From NCBI GenBank assembly GCA_028697875.1, contig JAQVEQ010000066.1:1-13383 (forward strand): a stretch of 13,383 nucleotides of DNA, given 5' to 3'. The stretch comes from Novosphingobium sp. Its GTDB lineage: Bacteria; Pseudomonadota; Alphaproteobacteria; Sphingomonadales; Sphingomonadaceae. The translations under genes and the position numbers were made by a program. Of this stretch, positions 1 to 7,203 are shown piece by piece (position 1 is the stretch's first letter; each line of letters opens with the position of its first letter). The notes under the pieces were generated by a model. The model ran no database searches. It was not told the DNA's origin and saw only the letters and a program-made list of their open reading frames with translations.

Positions 1-564
1 CTTGCGCGCCCGCTCCATATCGAGCCCGGCCTGCTTCGCGGCGGCTTCGATACTGGCGGGCGAAGGCGGGCCGAGATCGTACATCGCCTTGTGGAACGCG
101 GCATAGCGGCCTTGCTCGGCGGCGGCGAGTCCCATGCGCGCGGCCGCCGCGCTCTGTTCGGAGAGGATCGGGAATTCGCGAATCACGACCTTGAGATCCG
201 GGTCGTCCGCGGTCAGGCTTTCCACTTCGGCCATGCTGGCGCGGCAGTAAGTGCAGGCGAAGTCGCTGAATTCGACCAATACTTTCGAACCGTTGGGATT
301 GCCGAGCACGGCGCCCGGGAACGGCGTGGTCACCTGGTCCAGGATCGGCTTCAGCCGGGCGGCGGCTTCGCGGGCCTGAAGGCGGTCCATGGCCTCGGGA
401 ATCACTTCCGGGTGGTCGAGCAGATAGGCATGCACGACGGATTCGGTGGCCGTCCGGGTCAGCCCCGTCCACGAGGCGGCAAAGCCCCCGGCAAGGCCGA
501 GCACGGCGGCACCGAATGCAAGAAGGACGGTACGGGAGAGGGTTGTGGACGAATTGTCAGCCAT
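1..564 (-). CDS. DsbA-family thioredoxin-fold protein, 3' end outside window
   Basis: Predicted membrane-anchored or exported thiol:disulfide oxidoreductase that would act in the periplasm. The 188 residues visible begin with a short polar stretch, then a hydrophobic helix at about residues 13-31 (signal anchor or signal peptide). A DsbA/thioredoxin-like fold follows, with the active-site pair C104-T-Y-C107 after V-E-F-S-D-F, a context typical of the DsbA/Com1-like family, and then R-E-F-P-I-L near residue 129. The cis-proline segment expected near the C-terminus is beyond the window edge. The ATG at 564 overlaps the end of the M48 protease gene by 8 bases (557-564), so the two are probably translationally coupled. 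An AAGGA lies only two bases ahead of the start. Family assignment is firm; the oxidase-versus-isomerase role cannot be told from this part. Confidence 0.9.
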   Translation of the reverse strand, partial: MADNSSTTLSRTVLLAFGAAVLGLAGGFAASWTGLTRTATESVVHAYLLDHPEVIPEAMDRLQAREAAARLKPILDQVTTPFPGAVLGNPNGSKVLVEFSDFACTYCRASMAEVESLTADDPDLKVVIREFPILSEQSAAAARMGLAAAEQGRYAAFHKAMYDLGPPSPASIEAAAKQAGLDMERARK

Positions 565-1954
565 CGTCCTTGGACTTACGCTTCTTTTTCTTGTCTTCAA
601 GGGCCGCGCGCGCCTGCAGGGTAATATCCTCCGCCCGCAGCCAGTCGGCCGAACCCTGGGGCAGGCCGGGCAAGGCTGCTTCGGCGTTCTGCAGCGCTTC
701 GGGGAAACGCCCTTCCATTACTTGCTGTTCGGCGCTTGCCAGCCGCGCGCGCGGCATGTCGCCTTGCGCGGCATAGACCACCCCCAACTGGTACCATGCG
801 AACGGGCTTTCCCGGTCGCGGGCCACCGCCGCTTTCAGCACCCGTTCCGCTTCGGGGTAATTGACGGGGTTTTCCGTCGCGACCAGTGCGTGGCCGAAGA
901 TCGTGGCGATCAGGGCATTGTTGCCGGTCAGCCGGGTCGCCTCGCGCAGGGCCGGCAGTGCTTGGTCCGGGCGGCCGGATTCGAGCAGGATCTGGCCCTC
1001 GAGTTCGAGGAAATAGGGATTGTCGGGCTCGGCCGAAATCAGGGCGGCCGTCTCGGCCAGCGCCTTACCGACGTAGGCTTCCTTGTGATAGGCATAGGCC
1101 CGGGCATAGTGGGCCGGGATGCTGCTGTCGGTCGGCGGATAGGCGGCCAGCGTCTGCGCAGGCTCGGCAAGGTAGCCGTAAAGCTTCGCCCGGACCCTGA
1201 GAAAACGCTCTTCCAGCGACGGGTCGTCGGGCTTGTTCCAGGCCGGATCCTTGTCGTAGATGTCGCGCAGGTTGGCGATCCGGTCCCCGGTCAGCGGGTG
1301 GGTCCGGCTGAAAGTCGCTTCTTCGTTCTGGCTGTAGCCGTGGCGGAATTCCAGGTTCTGCAGCTTCTTGAAGAATTCGATCGAGCCGCGCCCCGAAATG
1401 CCGGCTTTCGAAAGGTATTCCGCCCCGGCCGCGTCGGCGGAGGATTCCTGCACCCGGCTGAAAGCGAGGAACTTGCCCATCGCCGCCTGCTGGCCCGCCG
1501 CCAGCACGCCCATTGCCGCGTCCGGGCTCCCCGCCGCCGCCGCCGCGACGCCGAGCAGAAGCGACAGGATGGAAATGCTGGTCGCCGCCTTGGCGCCTTC
1601 GTCGTAGCGGATGATGTGCCCGCCGGTGATGTGGCCCAGTTCGTGGGCGATCACGCCTTGCACTTCGTTGACGTTGTCGGCCGCGTTGATCAGCCCGCTG
1701 TGGATGTAGATCGCCTGCCCCCCGGCGACGAAGGCGTTGATCGACGGATCGTTGAGCAGCACGAAGTCGACATTGCCCTTGCCCAGGCCCGCGGCCTTGA
1801 CCAGCGGCGCGCCGATGTCCTTGAACAGGGCTTCGGTTTCCGCATCGCGCAGGATGGATTGCGCGGCGGCATGCTGGACCGACAGCGCGAGCGCGGCGGC
1901 GATCGCGAGAAACCGGGCGAACAGACGGGCGGTCAGGCTGGCAGGCTGGCGCAT
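557..1954 (-). CDS. M48-family zinc metalloprotease with TPR region (BepA/YfgC-like)
   Basis: Predicted periplasmic zinc protease of 465 residues. Residues 1-32 form a signal peptide ending in an A-A-A-Q-S type cleavage region. The zinc motif is H104-E-L-G-H108, preceded by G-V-I-A, and the third ligand is in E170-S-S-A-D174, the ExxxD motif of M48 peptidases. A short hydrophobic stretch lies at about 124-142. Residues from about 290 to 450 are Ala/Leu-rich helical repeats of TPR type, and the tail is strongly basic. This layout (signal peptide, M48 domain, TPR) is that of BepA/YfgC, which in E. coli takes part in quality control of outer-membrane assembly; that role here is inference. It overlaps the downstream DsbA-like gene by 8 bases, so the two likely form an operon. 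An AGGG about seven bases before the ATG supports the start. Confidence 0.93.
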   Translation of the reverse strand: MRQPASLTARLFARFLAIAAALALSVQHAAAQSILRDAETEALFKDIGAPLVKAAGLGKGNVDFVLLNDPSINAFVAGGQAIYIHSGLINAADNVNEVQGVIAHELGHITGGHIIRYDEGAKAATSISILSLLLGVAAAAAGSPDAAMGVLAAGQQAAMGKFLAFSRVQESSADAAGAEYLSKAGISGRGSIEFFKKLQNLEFRHGYSQNEEATFSRTHPLTGDRIANLRDIYDKDPAWNKPDDPSLEERFLRVRAKLYGYLAEPAQTLAAYPPTDSSIPAHYARAYAYHKEAYVGKALAETAALISAEPDNPYFLELEGQILLESGRPDQALPALREATRLTGNNALIATIFGHALVATENPVNYPEAERVLKAAVARDRESPFAWYQLGVVYAAQGDMPRARLASAEQQVMEGRFPEALQNAEAALPGLPQGSADWLRAEDITLQARAALEDKKKKRKSKDDG

Positions 1955-1973
1955 TGCATACCCTGCTAGCGCT

Positions 1974-1992
1974 TTTCCGGCTGAACCGGAAA
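1974..1992. repeat. 7-bp inverted repeat between PAS gene and M48 gene
   Basis: TTTCCGG (1974-1980) and CCGGAAA (1986-1992) are perfectly complementary around a 5-base loop in the 104-bp gap between the end of the PAS-protein gene (2059) and the start of the M48 gene (1954). It could be a weak transcription stop for the upstream gene, but there is no T-tract beyond the stem, so a terminator role is doubtful. Confidence 0.35.
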
Positions 1993-2058
1993 TGAAGATG
2001 TGTGCGACAGGGCTGGCGTGCCCGGCGGCATGGCCATTCCTTGAGGCGGCGGTTCGGC

Positions 2059-3843
2059 TCAGCCGACCAGCTTGCGGGCGGCGCGTTCGAGCAGGGGGAC
2101 GTCTTCCGGCACTTCGCCGAGGATGACCACTTCGCCCGTCTCCAGTCGGCGGATCATCACCAGTGCGAACTCGTTGCCGCTGGGGTCGATCTCGTCGAAA
2201 GCCTGGGGTTCCATCGCGCGCAGTTTGTCGGCCAGCTGTTCGCGGGCGTCTTCCTGTTCCGCCGTCTTGCCGCTTTCCTCGCGGCGCAGGCGGCGTTCCT
2301 CGGCCACGACGGCCTTGAGCCCGCCCTTGGCGGCCGTGAGGAAATCACCCAGCTTGCCGCGTTCCACGCCCAGACGGTGCCCGTGGCTCAGCGCGGTGGC
2401 GTATTCGGTGAGGCGGGTCTTGTCGTAATCGGCGCCGAAGACGAGCTTGACCACCGGCGTCATCGGCGCGCGATCCTGCATGGTCAGGCCGGAATCGGCG
2501 ACCAGTTCGGCGAATTCTTCGGGCGCATCGGCCGCGGCGAGCGAGAAGTCGTAAGCGCGGCCGATGGCGGCATAGAGCGCCTGGCGTGTGCGGTCTTCGC
2601 TGCCGCGCGCGCATTCGGCCAGTTCGCGGGCGGAGGCGAGCCAGTCGCCCAGGCCCATGTCGGCCTCGTCCAGTTCCGGCAAGTCGATCAGCGGATAGTC
2701 GTCGTCCGCGTCGAAGGCCGCGGCCGGTTCGCTCATCGGGGGTGCGGCGGCAGGGGCCGGGTTGGCGGCCAGGCCTTCGACGTCATGAAGCGGAGCGTTC
2801 TCCGGCAGGGCGGGCTGCCAGGTAGGAACGTCGTCCATGGCATGATAATCGCCGTCTTCTTCGCCGTATCCGTCTTCGTCTTCCGGCAGGGCGCGGTCGG
2901 CGAAAGCGGCGAACCGATCCCTCTCCGGATGATCCCCCTCCAGGCGATCCTCCTCCAGGTGATCGCCGTCCGGCTCATCGTCCCGGCGCAACTCCCTGGG
3001 TGCGAGCATGTCGGTCAGCGAGGCGAAGCCGTCGTCGTTCACGGCGCCGAAGGCCGGTTGCGGCAGGTCCGCCATATCCGGCGCCTCTTCGCCCAGCGGA
3101 GTGGTGAGGTCGAGGATATCGTCGGCCTGTCCGCCGTTCTCGATGGCTTGCGAGGCGGGGCCGTCGGCCCAGTCGGTCAGCGGTGCGTTCAAGGCCGGCC
3201 GCAACACTTCGAGGTCGGCGTCTTCCTCATCGCCGTCCTCGGTGTCTTCGAGCGCCTGGTCGATTTCGAGCAGCAGTTCGTCGGTCGTGAACTGGTCGGC
3301 CAGTTCCTTCCAGTTGATGACGCCGAAAATGAAATCGATCGTGTCGTCGTCGCTGGAGAAGGGCAAGAGGATGCCCCGGTAAAGGATCGTCGCGCCGCGC
3401 TGGTTGACGAATTCCGCTTCGAAACCGATCGGGGCCTGGTTGGCCAGGATCTGCATGTAATGGTCGGTGATGCGCGAGAGCAGGGAACGGCTCGGCACGT
3501 CGGAAAGCTGCGCGATGTCGCCGTCCGCGCCGCATTCCTCGGCCAGTTTGTCGCCGAGAAAGGCGATGCCGGGATTGTCGATGCCCGACGAAAAATCCAG
3601 CAGCACGCTGTAAGGCCCGAAATCGTCCAGGCTTTCGGGGTTGAGGTCTTCGATGCTGGGGAAATTGCGGTCGCCCAGCAGCCCCGCCCAATGGTTGTAG
3701 GCGCGCACCTGCATGCGGCGTTCGTTTTGGCCGATCGCGCCGGGCGGCAGGTCGCGGCCGGTCTCGTCCTCGACCGGTTCGTACTCCTGCGCCTCGGCAT
3801 CGAAATCGATGCCGTCGGCGAAGTTTCCTCTCAAAGTGTCCAT
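2059..3843 (-). CDS. Large acidic PAS-domain protein (PAS_5-like), role unknown
   Basis: A 594-residue soluble protein with no signal peptide or membrane helix. Residues about 42-185 (R-A-Y-N-H-W-A-G-L-L-G-D-R through I-F-G-V-I-N-W-K) look like the PAS_5-type domain seen in many alphaproteobacterial proteins, which usually have uncharacterised sensory roles. Residues about 190-400 are low-complexity and very acidic (Asp/Glu/Ala/Pro). They include four pentapeptide repeats near residues 290-310, encoded by a 15-bp tandem repeat. Residues about 400-594 are mostly helical and charged, with a coiled-coil-like R/E-rich part near 510-550. No kinase, GGDEF or other output domain is visible, so the protein may act through partner binding. 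Long antisense frames here are composition shadows. The start at 3843 follows a leader with a 7-bp hairpin; the ribosome-binding site is poor. Confidence 0.85.
   Translation of the reverse strand: MDTLRGNFADGIDFDAEAQEYEPVEDETGRDLPPGAIGQNERRMQVRAYNHWAGLLGDRNFPSIEDLNPESLDDFGPYSVLLDFSSGIDNPGIAFLGDKLAEECGADGDIAQLSDVPSRSLLSRITDHYMQILANQAPIGFEAEFVNQRGATILYRGILLPFSSDDDTIDFIFGVINWKELADQFTTDELLLEIDQALEDTEDGDEEDADLEVLRPALNAPLTDWADGPASQAIENGGQADDILDLTTPLGEEAPDMADLPQPAFGAVNDDGFASLTDMLAPRELRRDDEPDGDHLEEDRLEGDHPERDRFAAFADRALPEDEDGYGEEDGDYHAMDDVPTWQPALPENAPLHDVEGLAANPAPAAAPPMSEPAAAFDADDDYPLIDLPELDEADMGLGDWLASARELAECARGSEDRTRQALYAAIGRAYDFSLAAADAPEEFAELVADSGLTMQDRAPMTPVVKLVFGADYDKTRLTEYATALSHGHRLGVERGKLGDFLTAAKGGLKAVVAEERRLRREESGKTAEQEDAREQLADKLRAMEPQAFDEIDPSGNEFALVMIRRLETGEVVILGEVPEDVPLLERAARKLVG
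2916..2975. repeat. 15-bp tandem repeat, four units, inside the PAS gene
   Basis: Four consecutive 15-base units starting with GATC lie at 2916-2930, 2931-2945, 2946-2960 and 2961-2975. The two middle units differ at only two positions (GATCCCCCTCCAGGC and GATCCTCCTCCAGGT); the outer ones are more diverged. On the coding (minus) strand they encode charged pentapeptides such as HLEED, RLEGD and HPERD. The unit is a multiple of three, so copy-number change would keep the frame. Confidence 0.75.
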
Positions 3844-3852
3844 CGCGGTTCA

Positions 3853-3877
3853 GCCCCCGTGAGCGGTATCCGGGGGC
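3853..3877 (-). promoter_or_regulatory. Leader hairpin upstream of the PAS gene
   Basis: GCCCCCG (3853-3859) and CGGGGGC (3871-3877) pair perfectly around an 11-base loop, 10 to 34 bases ahead of the PAS-gene ATG at 3843. In the transcript, the arm nearer the ATG contains the only G-rich stretch that could act as a ribosome-binding site, so the hairpin could hide it. This is inference from the sequence only. Confidence 0.35.
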
Positions 3878-3952
3878 ATTTTGGTGCGACATGGTGAATT
3901 AATCGTAAAGTTATGCCGTGGGCCTTGCCGGGGGCTTCGCCTTTCCGTCCTG

Positions 3953-4006
3953 CCGGGGCCGGGGCCGGGGCCGGGGCCGGGGCCGGGGCCGGGGCTGGGG
4001 CTGGGG
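3953..4006. repeat. Hexanucleotide tandem tract (CCGGGG)7(CTGGGG)2
   Basis: Nine six-base units run without interruption: seven perfect CCGGGG copies (3953-3994), then two CTGGGG copies (3995-4006). The tract starts 9 bases past the mmcB stop codon (4015-4017) in mmcB's direction and about 110 bases upstream of the PAS-gene start. The plus strand has nine G4 runs separated by two bases, so it could form G-quadruplexes; the mmcB transcript carries the C-rich strand. It lies in no credible gene. Confidence 0.95.
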
Positions 4007-4014
4007 TGGCGGGC

Positions 4015-4518
4015 CTACCTGCCCCCGGTCAGCATGTCGAAGCCGGGATCGGCCGCGATCATCGCCCGGCGCAGGGCCGCGCGGGCCAGCCGTTCCACCT
4101 CGACCTTGCGGCGGGCCGCGGCCAGCGCAAGCGACGGGGCGGGGCGGAGGATTTCGGCGTCGTAGCCGTCGGCCACGATCACGCCGCAGCTGTCCGGGCG
4201 GAATTCCGCCTGGTCGAGGCAGGCACGGTCGAGATGGGGCGGCAGGCCCCAATAGAAGCGGTCGCAGTAGTCGAGATAGTCGGGCCATTTGGCATCGCCC
4301 AGAAGGTCCGCGCGGGCGACCTTGATCTCCACGATCACGACCCGCCCTTTCTCGTCGATTCCCATCAGGTCCGCGCGCCGCCCGTTGCGCAGCGGCATTT
4401 CCGGCAGGCACCAGATATTGTTGCGGGCGAAGAGGCGGCAGATGCCGCGCGCCACGGCCAGCGCCTCGCGTTCATCCCCGGGCGGGGCCGGACTGGGCAG
4501 GGCGGGTGATTCGGACAT
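4015..4518 (-). CDS. mmcB: MmcB-family DNA repair protein (PD-(D/E)XK fold)
   Basis: A 167-residue protein of the MmcB family. MmcB was described in Caulobacter as an SOS-induced protein needed for resistance to mitomycin C, and the family has a PD-(D/E)XK nuclease-like fold. The core motif here is R-A-D50-L-M-G-I, followed 14 residues later by E64-I-K66 in V-V-I-V-E-I-K, then W-P-D-Y-L-D-Y-C-D-R-F-Y-W-G, the most recognisable block of the family. The ATG at 4518 was chosen because the family begins near S-E-S-P-A-L. An in-frame ATG at 4536 falls inside the LexA box and is unlikely. The LexA site 12 bases upstream indicates SOS control. The stop codon is followed almost at once by the hexanucleotide tract. 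Long open frames upstream in the same frame are non-coding extension. Confidence 0.93.
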   Translation of the reverse strand: MSESPALPSPAPPGDEREALAVARGICRLFARNNIWCLPEMPLRNGRRADLMGIDEKGRVVIVEIKVARADLLGDAKWPDYLDYCDRFYWGLPPHLDRACLDQAEFRPDSCGVIVADGYDAEILRPAPSLALAAARRKVEVERLARAALRRAMIAADPGFDMLTGGR

Positions 4519-4530
4519 GCCCCAGATAGA

Positions 4531-4545
4531 GAACATAGCAAGAAC
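4531..4545 (-). promoter_or_regulatory. LexA (SOS) box upstream of mmcB
   Basis: Reading the minus strand, GTTCTTGCTATGTTC is a perfect GTTC-N7-GTTC direct repeat, the LexA operator of Alphaproteobacteria. It ends 12 bases before the mmcB ATG at 4518, where LexA would block transcription. That mmcB is SOS-regulated is known from Caulobacter; that the site works here is inference with strong support from motif, place and gene. Confidence 0.88.
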
Positions 4546-4603
4546 CCGGTCAAGCGCGGATCGTCTGAACTGGCTGTTGTTAGCCGGAAGGTTACCGGAA
4601 AGG

Positions 4604-5050
4604 TCAGGCGTTGCGCGGGGTGCGCGGCGCCATGTTCTTCGGGACCAGCGCCAGGATCGCCGCGCGGGCGGACTGGAATTCGCGCCACAGGGCAAGCGCG
4701 GCGGGCGCGGCATCGGCGCCGCGCGCCTTGGCCGCCAGCAAGGCGGAAAGGCCGGGTTCCATGATCGCGGCGAGATCGGCAATGCCGCTTTCGGCCATGC
4801 GCCGGCGCCAGCCGCCGATATTGCGAATCAGGGCCGGGAAATCCCGGACTTGCGCCGTTGCCGGTTCGGGTTCGAGCCCGGCCATCATGGCCACGGCCGC
4901 CGCCGCATCCTGCAGGGCCGCCCATGTCATGGCCGCTGCCATGACTGCGGCGTCGGCTGTTTCTGTGTGGAATCCGCCCTCGCCCGCTGGCGGCGGGGCC
5001 TGGACCTGGCCGGCTGAGCCGGGGGGGAATCCTGGCGCTATCGCGGTCAT
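4604..5050 (-). CDS. Small Ala-rich protein of unknown function
   Basis: A 148-residue protein, not assigned to a named family. The first 35 residues are Pro/Gly-rich and probably disordered. From about residue 37 on it is mostly helical and alanine-rich, with a distinctive segment around residues 67-104 (Q-V-R-D-F-P-A-L-I-R-N-I-G-G-W and A-D-L-A-A-I-M-E-P-G-L). There is no signal peptide, cysteine cluster or catalytic motif. The start at 5050 has no clear ribosome-binding site; an internal ATG near residue 37 or 41 would remove the disordered head and is a real alternative. It lies 85 bases upstream of mmcB on the same strand. The mmcB LexA box falls in that gap, so the two probably have separate promoters. 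It sits between mmcB and tRNA-Arg on the core side of the junction. Confidence 0.6.
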   Translation of the reverse strand: MTAIAPGFPPGSAGQVQAPPPAGEGGFHTETADAAVMAAAMTWAALQDAAAAVAMMAGLEPEPATAQVRDFPALIRNIGGWRRRMAESGIADLAAIMEPGLSALLAAKARGADAAPAALALWREFQSARAAILALVPKNMAPRTPRNA

Positions 5051-5175
5051 GCATCCGGCATAGCGAGTCGTCGTTGCCAAATCGCTAAAATCGGCATGAC
5101 CGGACCCCGGACGTAAAAGCACTGGCATGGCGCGCCACACGCTGCTAACTGCCCGCCTCGCCTGACGCGTTTTGG

Positions 5176-5222
<47 letters not shown>

Positions 5223-5252
<30 letters not shown>

Positions 5253-6830
5253 TTCTCGAACAAAAGAGAGAACTGCGGGCGTGGTCTTGGCCACACCCCC
5301 CGCAGCGGTGCGGGCGAGCACAGCCTTGGAGCCGCTGATGCGGATTTCCCGGTCGTCCACGCGCACCTCGTTGAGCAGCAGCCGGGCATAGGCCTGCCGA
5401 AGATCAGGAGGGCCGCTATACAGCTTCTCGCGCAGGAGCAGTGCGACCTTCTCGATCTTCTCCGGGGTGATCACTGGCTCTGCCATAGCAAGGCGGCGGG
5501 TGAGGTCGGCGATCTGGTCGGCAAGTTCGTCACGCCGGAAGCGAAGATTGACCAGGCGCTCGCGCATCGAAGCATCTTCCGCGTCCATCAGACCCTTTTC
5601 GACCAACTCCAACAGTCGGGCGATGCCTGCCTCCGCCTCTTTGTGGTCCTGACGCATCTGGCGCAGCCGGTCGCGATTACGGTCCTCGCGTTCGATCGCT
5701 GTGCGCAGATATTCGCCCAGCAGGTCCTTCAGGTGCTCAGGCTGCAATATCTGCTCGGATACCTCATCGATGACGATGCGGTCGAGCTTGTCCATCGGCA
5801 TGCGCAATCCCGTGCAGCCGAATGGCCCTTCCTTGAGGCGGGTGGAGCAGCAGTAATAGCGGTACCGTCCACCCTTGCCGGTGTTCTGGATGAGGGCTGC
5901 CCCGCAATGGCCACAGCGCGCCACTCCTGCCAGCAGCGTCGGCGAGTTGACGATGCGCGGAGCCACGCGCTTGGGAGCGCGGCTCTGGAGCAATGCCTGC
6001 ACGGCATTGAACGTCTTTTCGTCGATGATGGCGGGGACCGCGAACGGTACCCACTCGGACGGCGGACGGGGTCGGCCGTTACGGCTGTCGGTGCGGTTGA
6101 AGTGATGCAGCCCGTGATAGGTGGTGGAGGTCAGGATGTCATGGACGCCGCCCGTGGTGAACCTGCGGCCCCGCCGAAGGATACCGCGCTCGTTGAGCCA
6201 GGTGGCAATGGCCTTCACTCCCATCGGACGGCCTTCTGTACCGGAGGCCATGTCGAAGATCATCCGCACGATCCGGGACTCGGCCTCGTCGATGACCAGC
6301 ACCTTCTTGTCCTTGTTGCCGCGCCGTTCGGCGATCTCGACGCCGTAGCCATAGGGCGGGCGTGACCCGTTCCAGAAGCCCTGCCGGGCGTTCTCCAGCA
6401 TGGCGCGATGAACGTGCTTTGCGGTTTCACGGCTCTGATGTTCATCGAAGATGTGCAGAAGCTTGCGGAACATCTCGCCGGTCGGGTCCTGTGTGACCTC
6501 CTGCGTGATCGAAACCAGCTCAACCCCGACCTTGCGCAGCTCGCGGATGTAGAGTTCGGAATGCAGTGAGTCGCGGCTGAACCGGCTGAGAGAGTGCACG
6601 ACCACAAGATCGAACGGCTTGTCTGACCGCTTGGCGGTATGGATCATCTCCTGGAAAACAGGGCGATCCTCATCGAGAGCCGAGGCCCCCGGCTCGGAAA
6701 AGACCCGCACCACCTCAATGTCCTGTCGCGCGCACCATGCGCGACACTGCACAATCTGGTCGGGGATCGAGAGGTCGCGTTCGGCCTGACGGGCGGTCGA
6801 GACGCGGACATAGATTGCCGCCCGCGTCAT
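5223..6830 (-). CDS. Large serine recombinase (integrase)
   Basis: A 535-residue site-specific recombinase of the large serine family. It has an N-terminal resolvase domain (about 3-150) with Y-V-R9-V-S11, S11 being the predicted nucleophile, and the S-L-S-R83-F-S-R86-D motif. A recombinase domain follows (about 155-290, G-F-W-N-G-S-R-P-P-Y-G-Y). A zinc ribbon with C306-x2-C309 and C327/C328/C339 comes next, then a coiled coil (about 375-450). It would excise or integrate DNA by serine-phosphodiester chemistry. The last residues, W527 to L535, are encoded inside tRNA-Arg, so the present C-terminus is a chimera made by integration. The ATG at 6830 is 6 bases past the stop of the small upstream gene, suggesting coupled translation. 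Its place next to the tRNA makes it the leading candidate for the integrase of this element. Confidence 0.95.
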
Positions 6831-6836
6831 GGCCGG

Positions 6837-7079
6837 TCACTCCTCGCCGAAGAGGATCGCGTCGATCTCCTTGCCCAGATAAGCCCGTAGGATTGCCACT
6901 TCGTCACGCAACACCGGCAGGATTGCCGGAAAATCAGTGACAACCGCCTGCTCGCCCTTGGGCGACGGCTTGACGGGCGGCGGAAGCGCAACCCGCCTGC
7001 GCCGGATAGTGATCCGGCCGCTGCGCCTTGGCGCAGGGCGTCCCTTCGGCGAGCGGCAGGAGGCGGGTTGGGCGTCCAT
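6837..7079 (-). CDS. Small basic protein preceding the serine recombinase
   Basis: An 80-residue protein with a strongly basic, proline-rich N-terminal half (R-R-S-G-R and R-R-R-R stretches) and a conserved-looking helical C-terminal half, F-P-A-I-L-P-V-L-R-D-E-V-A-I-L-R-A-Y-L-G ending I-L-F-G-E-E. It belongs to no family I can name. It stops 6 bases before the serine recombinase ATG, so it is probably co-translated and could be an accessory DNA-binding factor; that is inference. The start is uncertain. The ATG at 7079 has GGGAG directly against it, which is too close to be a normal ribosome-binding site. The frame is open back to an ATG at 7163, but the added part is tryptophan-rich and does not look coding. 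Confidence 0.55.
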   Translation of the reverse strand: MDAQPASCRSPKGRPAPRRSGRITIRRRRVALPPPVKPSPKGEQAVVTDFPAILPVLRDEVAILRAYLGKEIDAILFGEE

Positions 7080-7203
7080 CTCCCATTGTCTACGGGAACC
7101 AGACCAAGGCAACCAAGAGGTGTTTTCCCAGCCGGGACAAACTGTAGCCCAGTAGAGGAGCATACGCCGTTATTGAGTGCAGCTAATTGCTGAAGACCAG
7201 CAG

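Noticed and set aside
446..1969. 507-codon open frame on the plus strand opposite the M48 protease gene
   Set aside because: It is antisense to a protease with signal peptide, HExxH and ExxxD motifs. Its own protein is Arg/Gly/Val-rich with no motif, as expected from high-GC shadow frames.
2002..3897. 631-codon open frame on the plus strand opposite the PAS gene
   Set aside because: The minus frame has a recognisable PAS domain and normal composition. The plus frame is a repetitive Val/Gly/Arg/Phe shadow.
3911..4411. Minus-strand frame with Pro-Arg/Pro-Gln dipeptide repeats through the hexanucleotide tract
   Set aside because: It lies in the wrong frame of mmcB. The dipeptide run is only the translation of the tandem repeat, and no start signal supports it.
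7021..7036. CTGCGCC-TT-GGCGCAG inverted repeat
   Set aside because: It lies inside the Arg/Pro-rich coding part of the small protein ahead of the serine recombinase, has a 2-base loop and no T-tract. It is more likely a by-product of codon composition than a control element.
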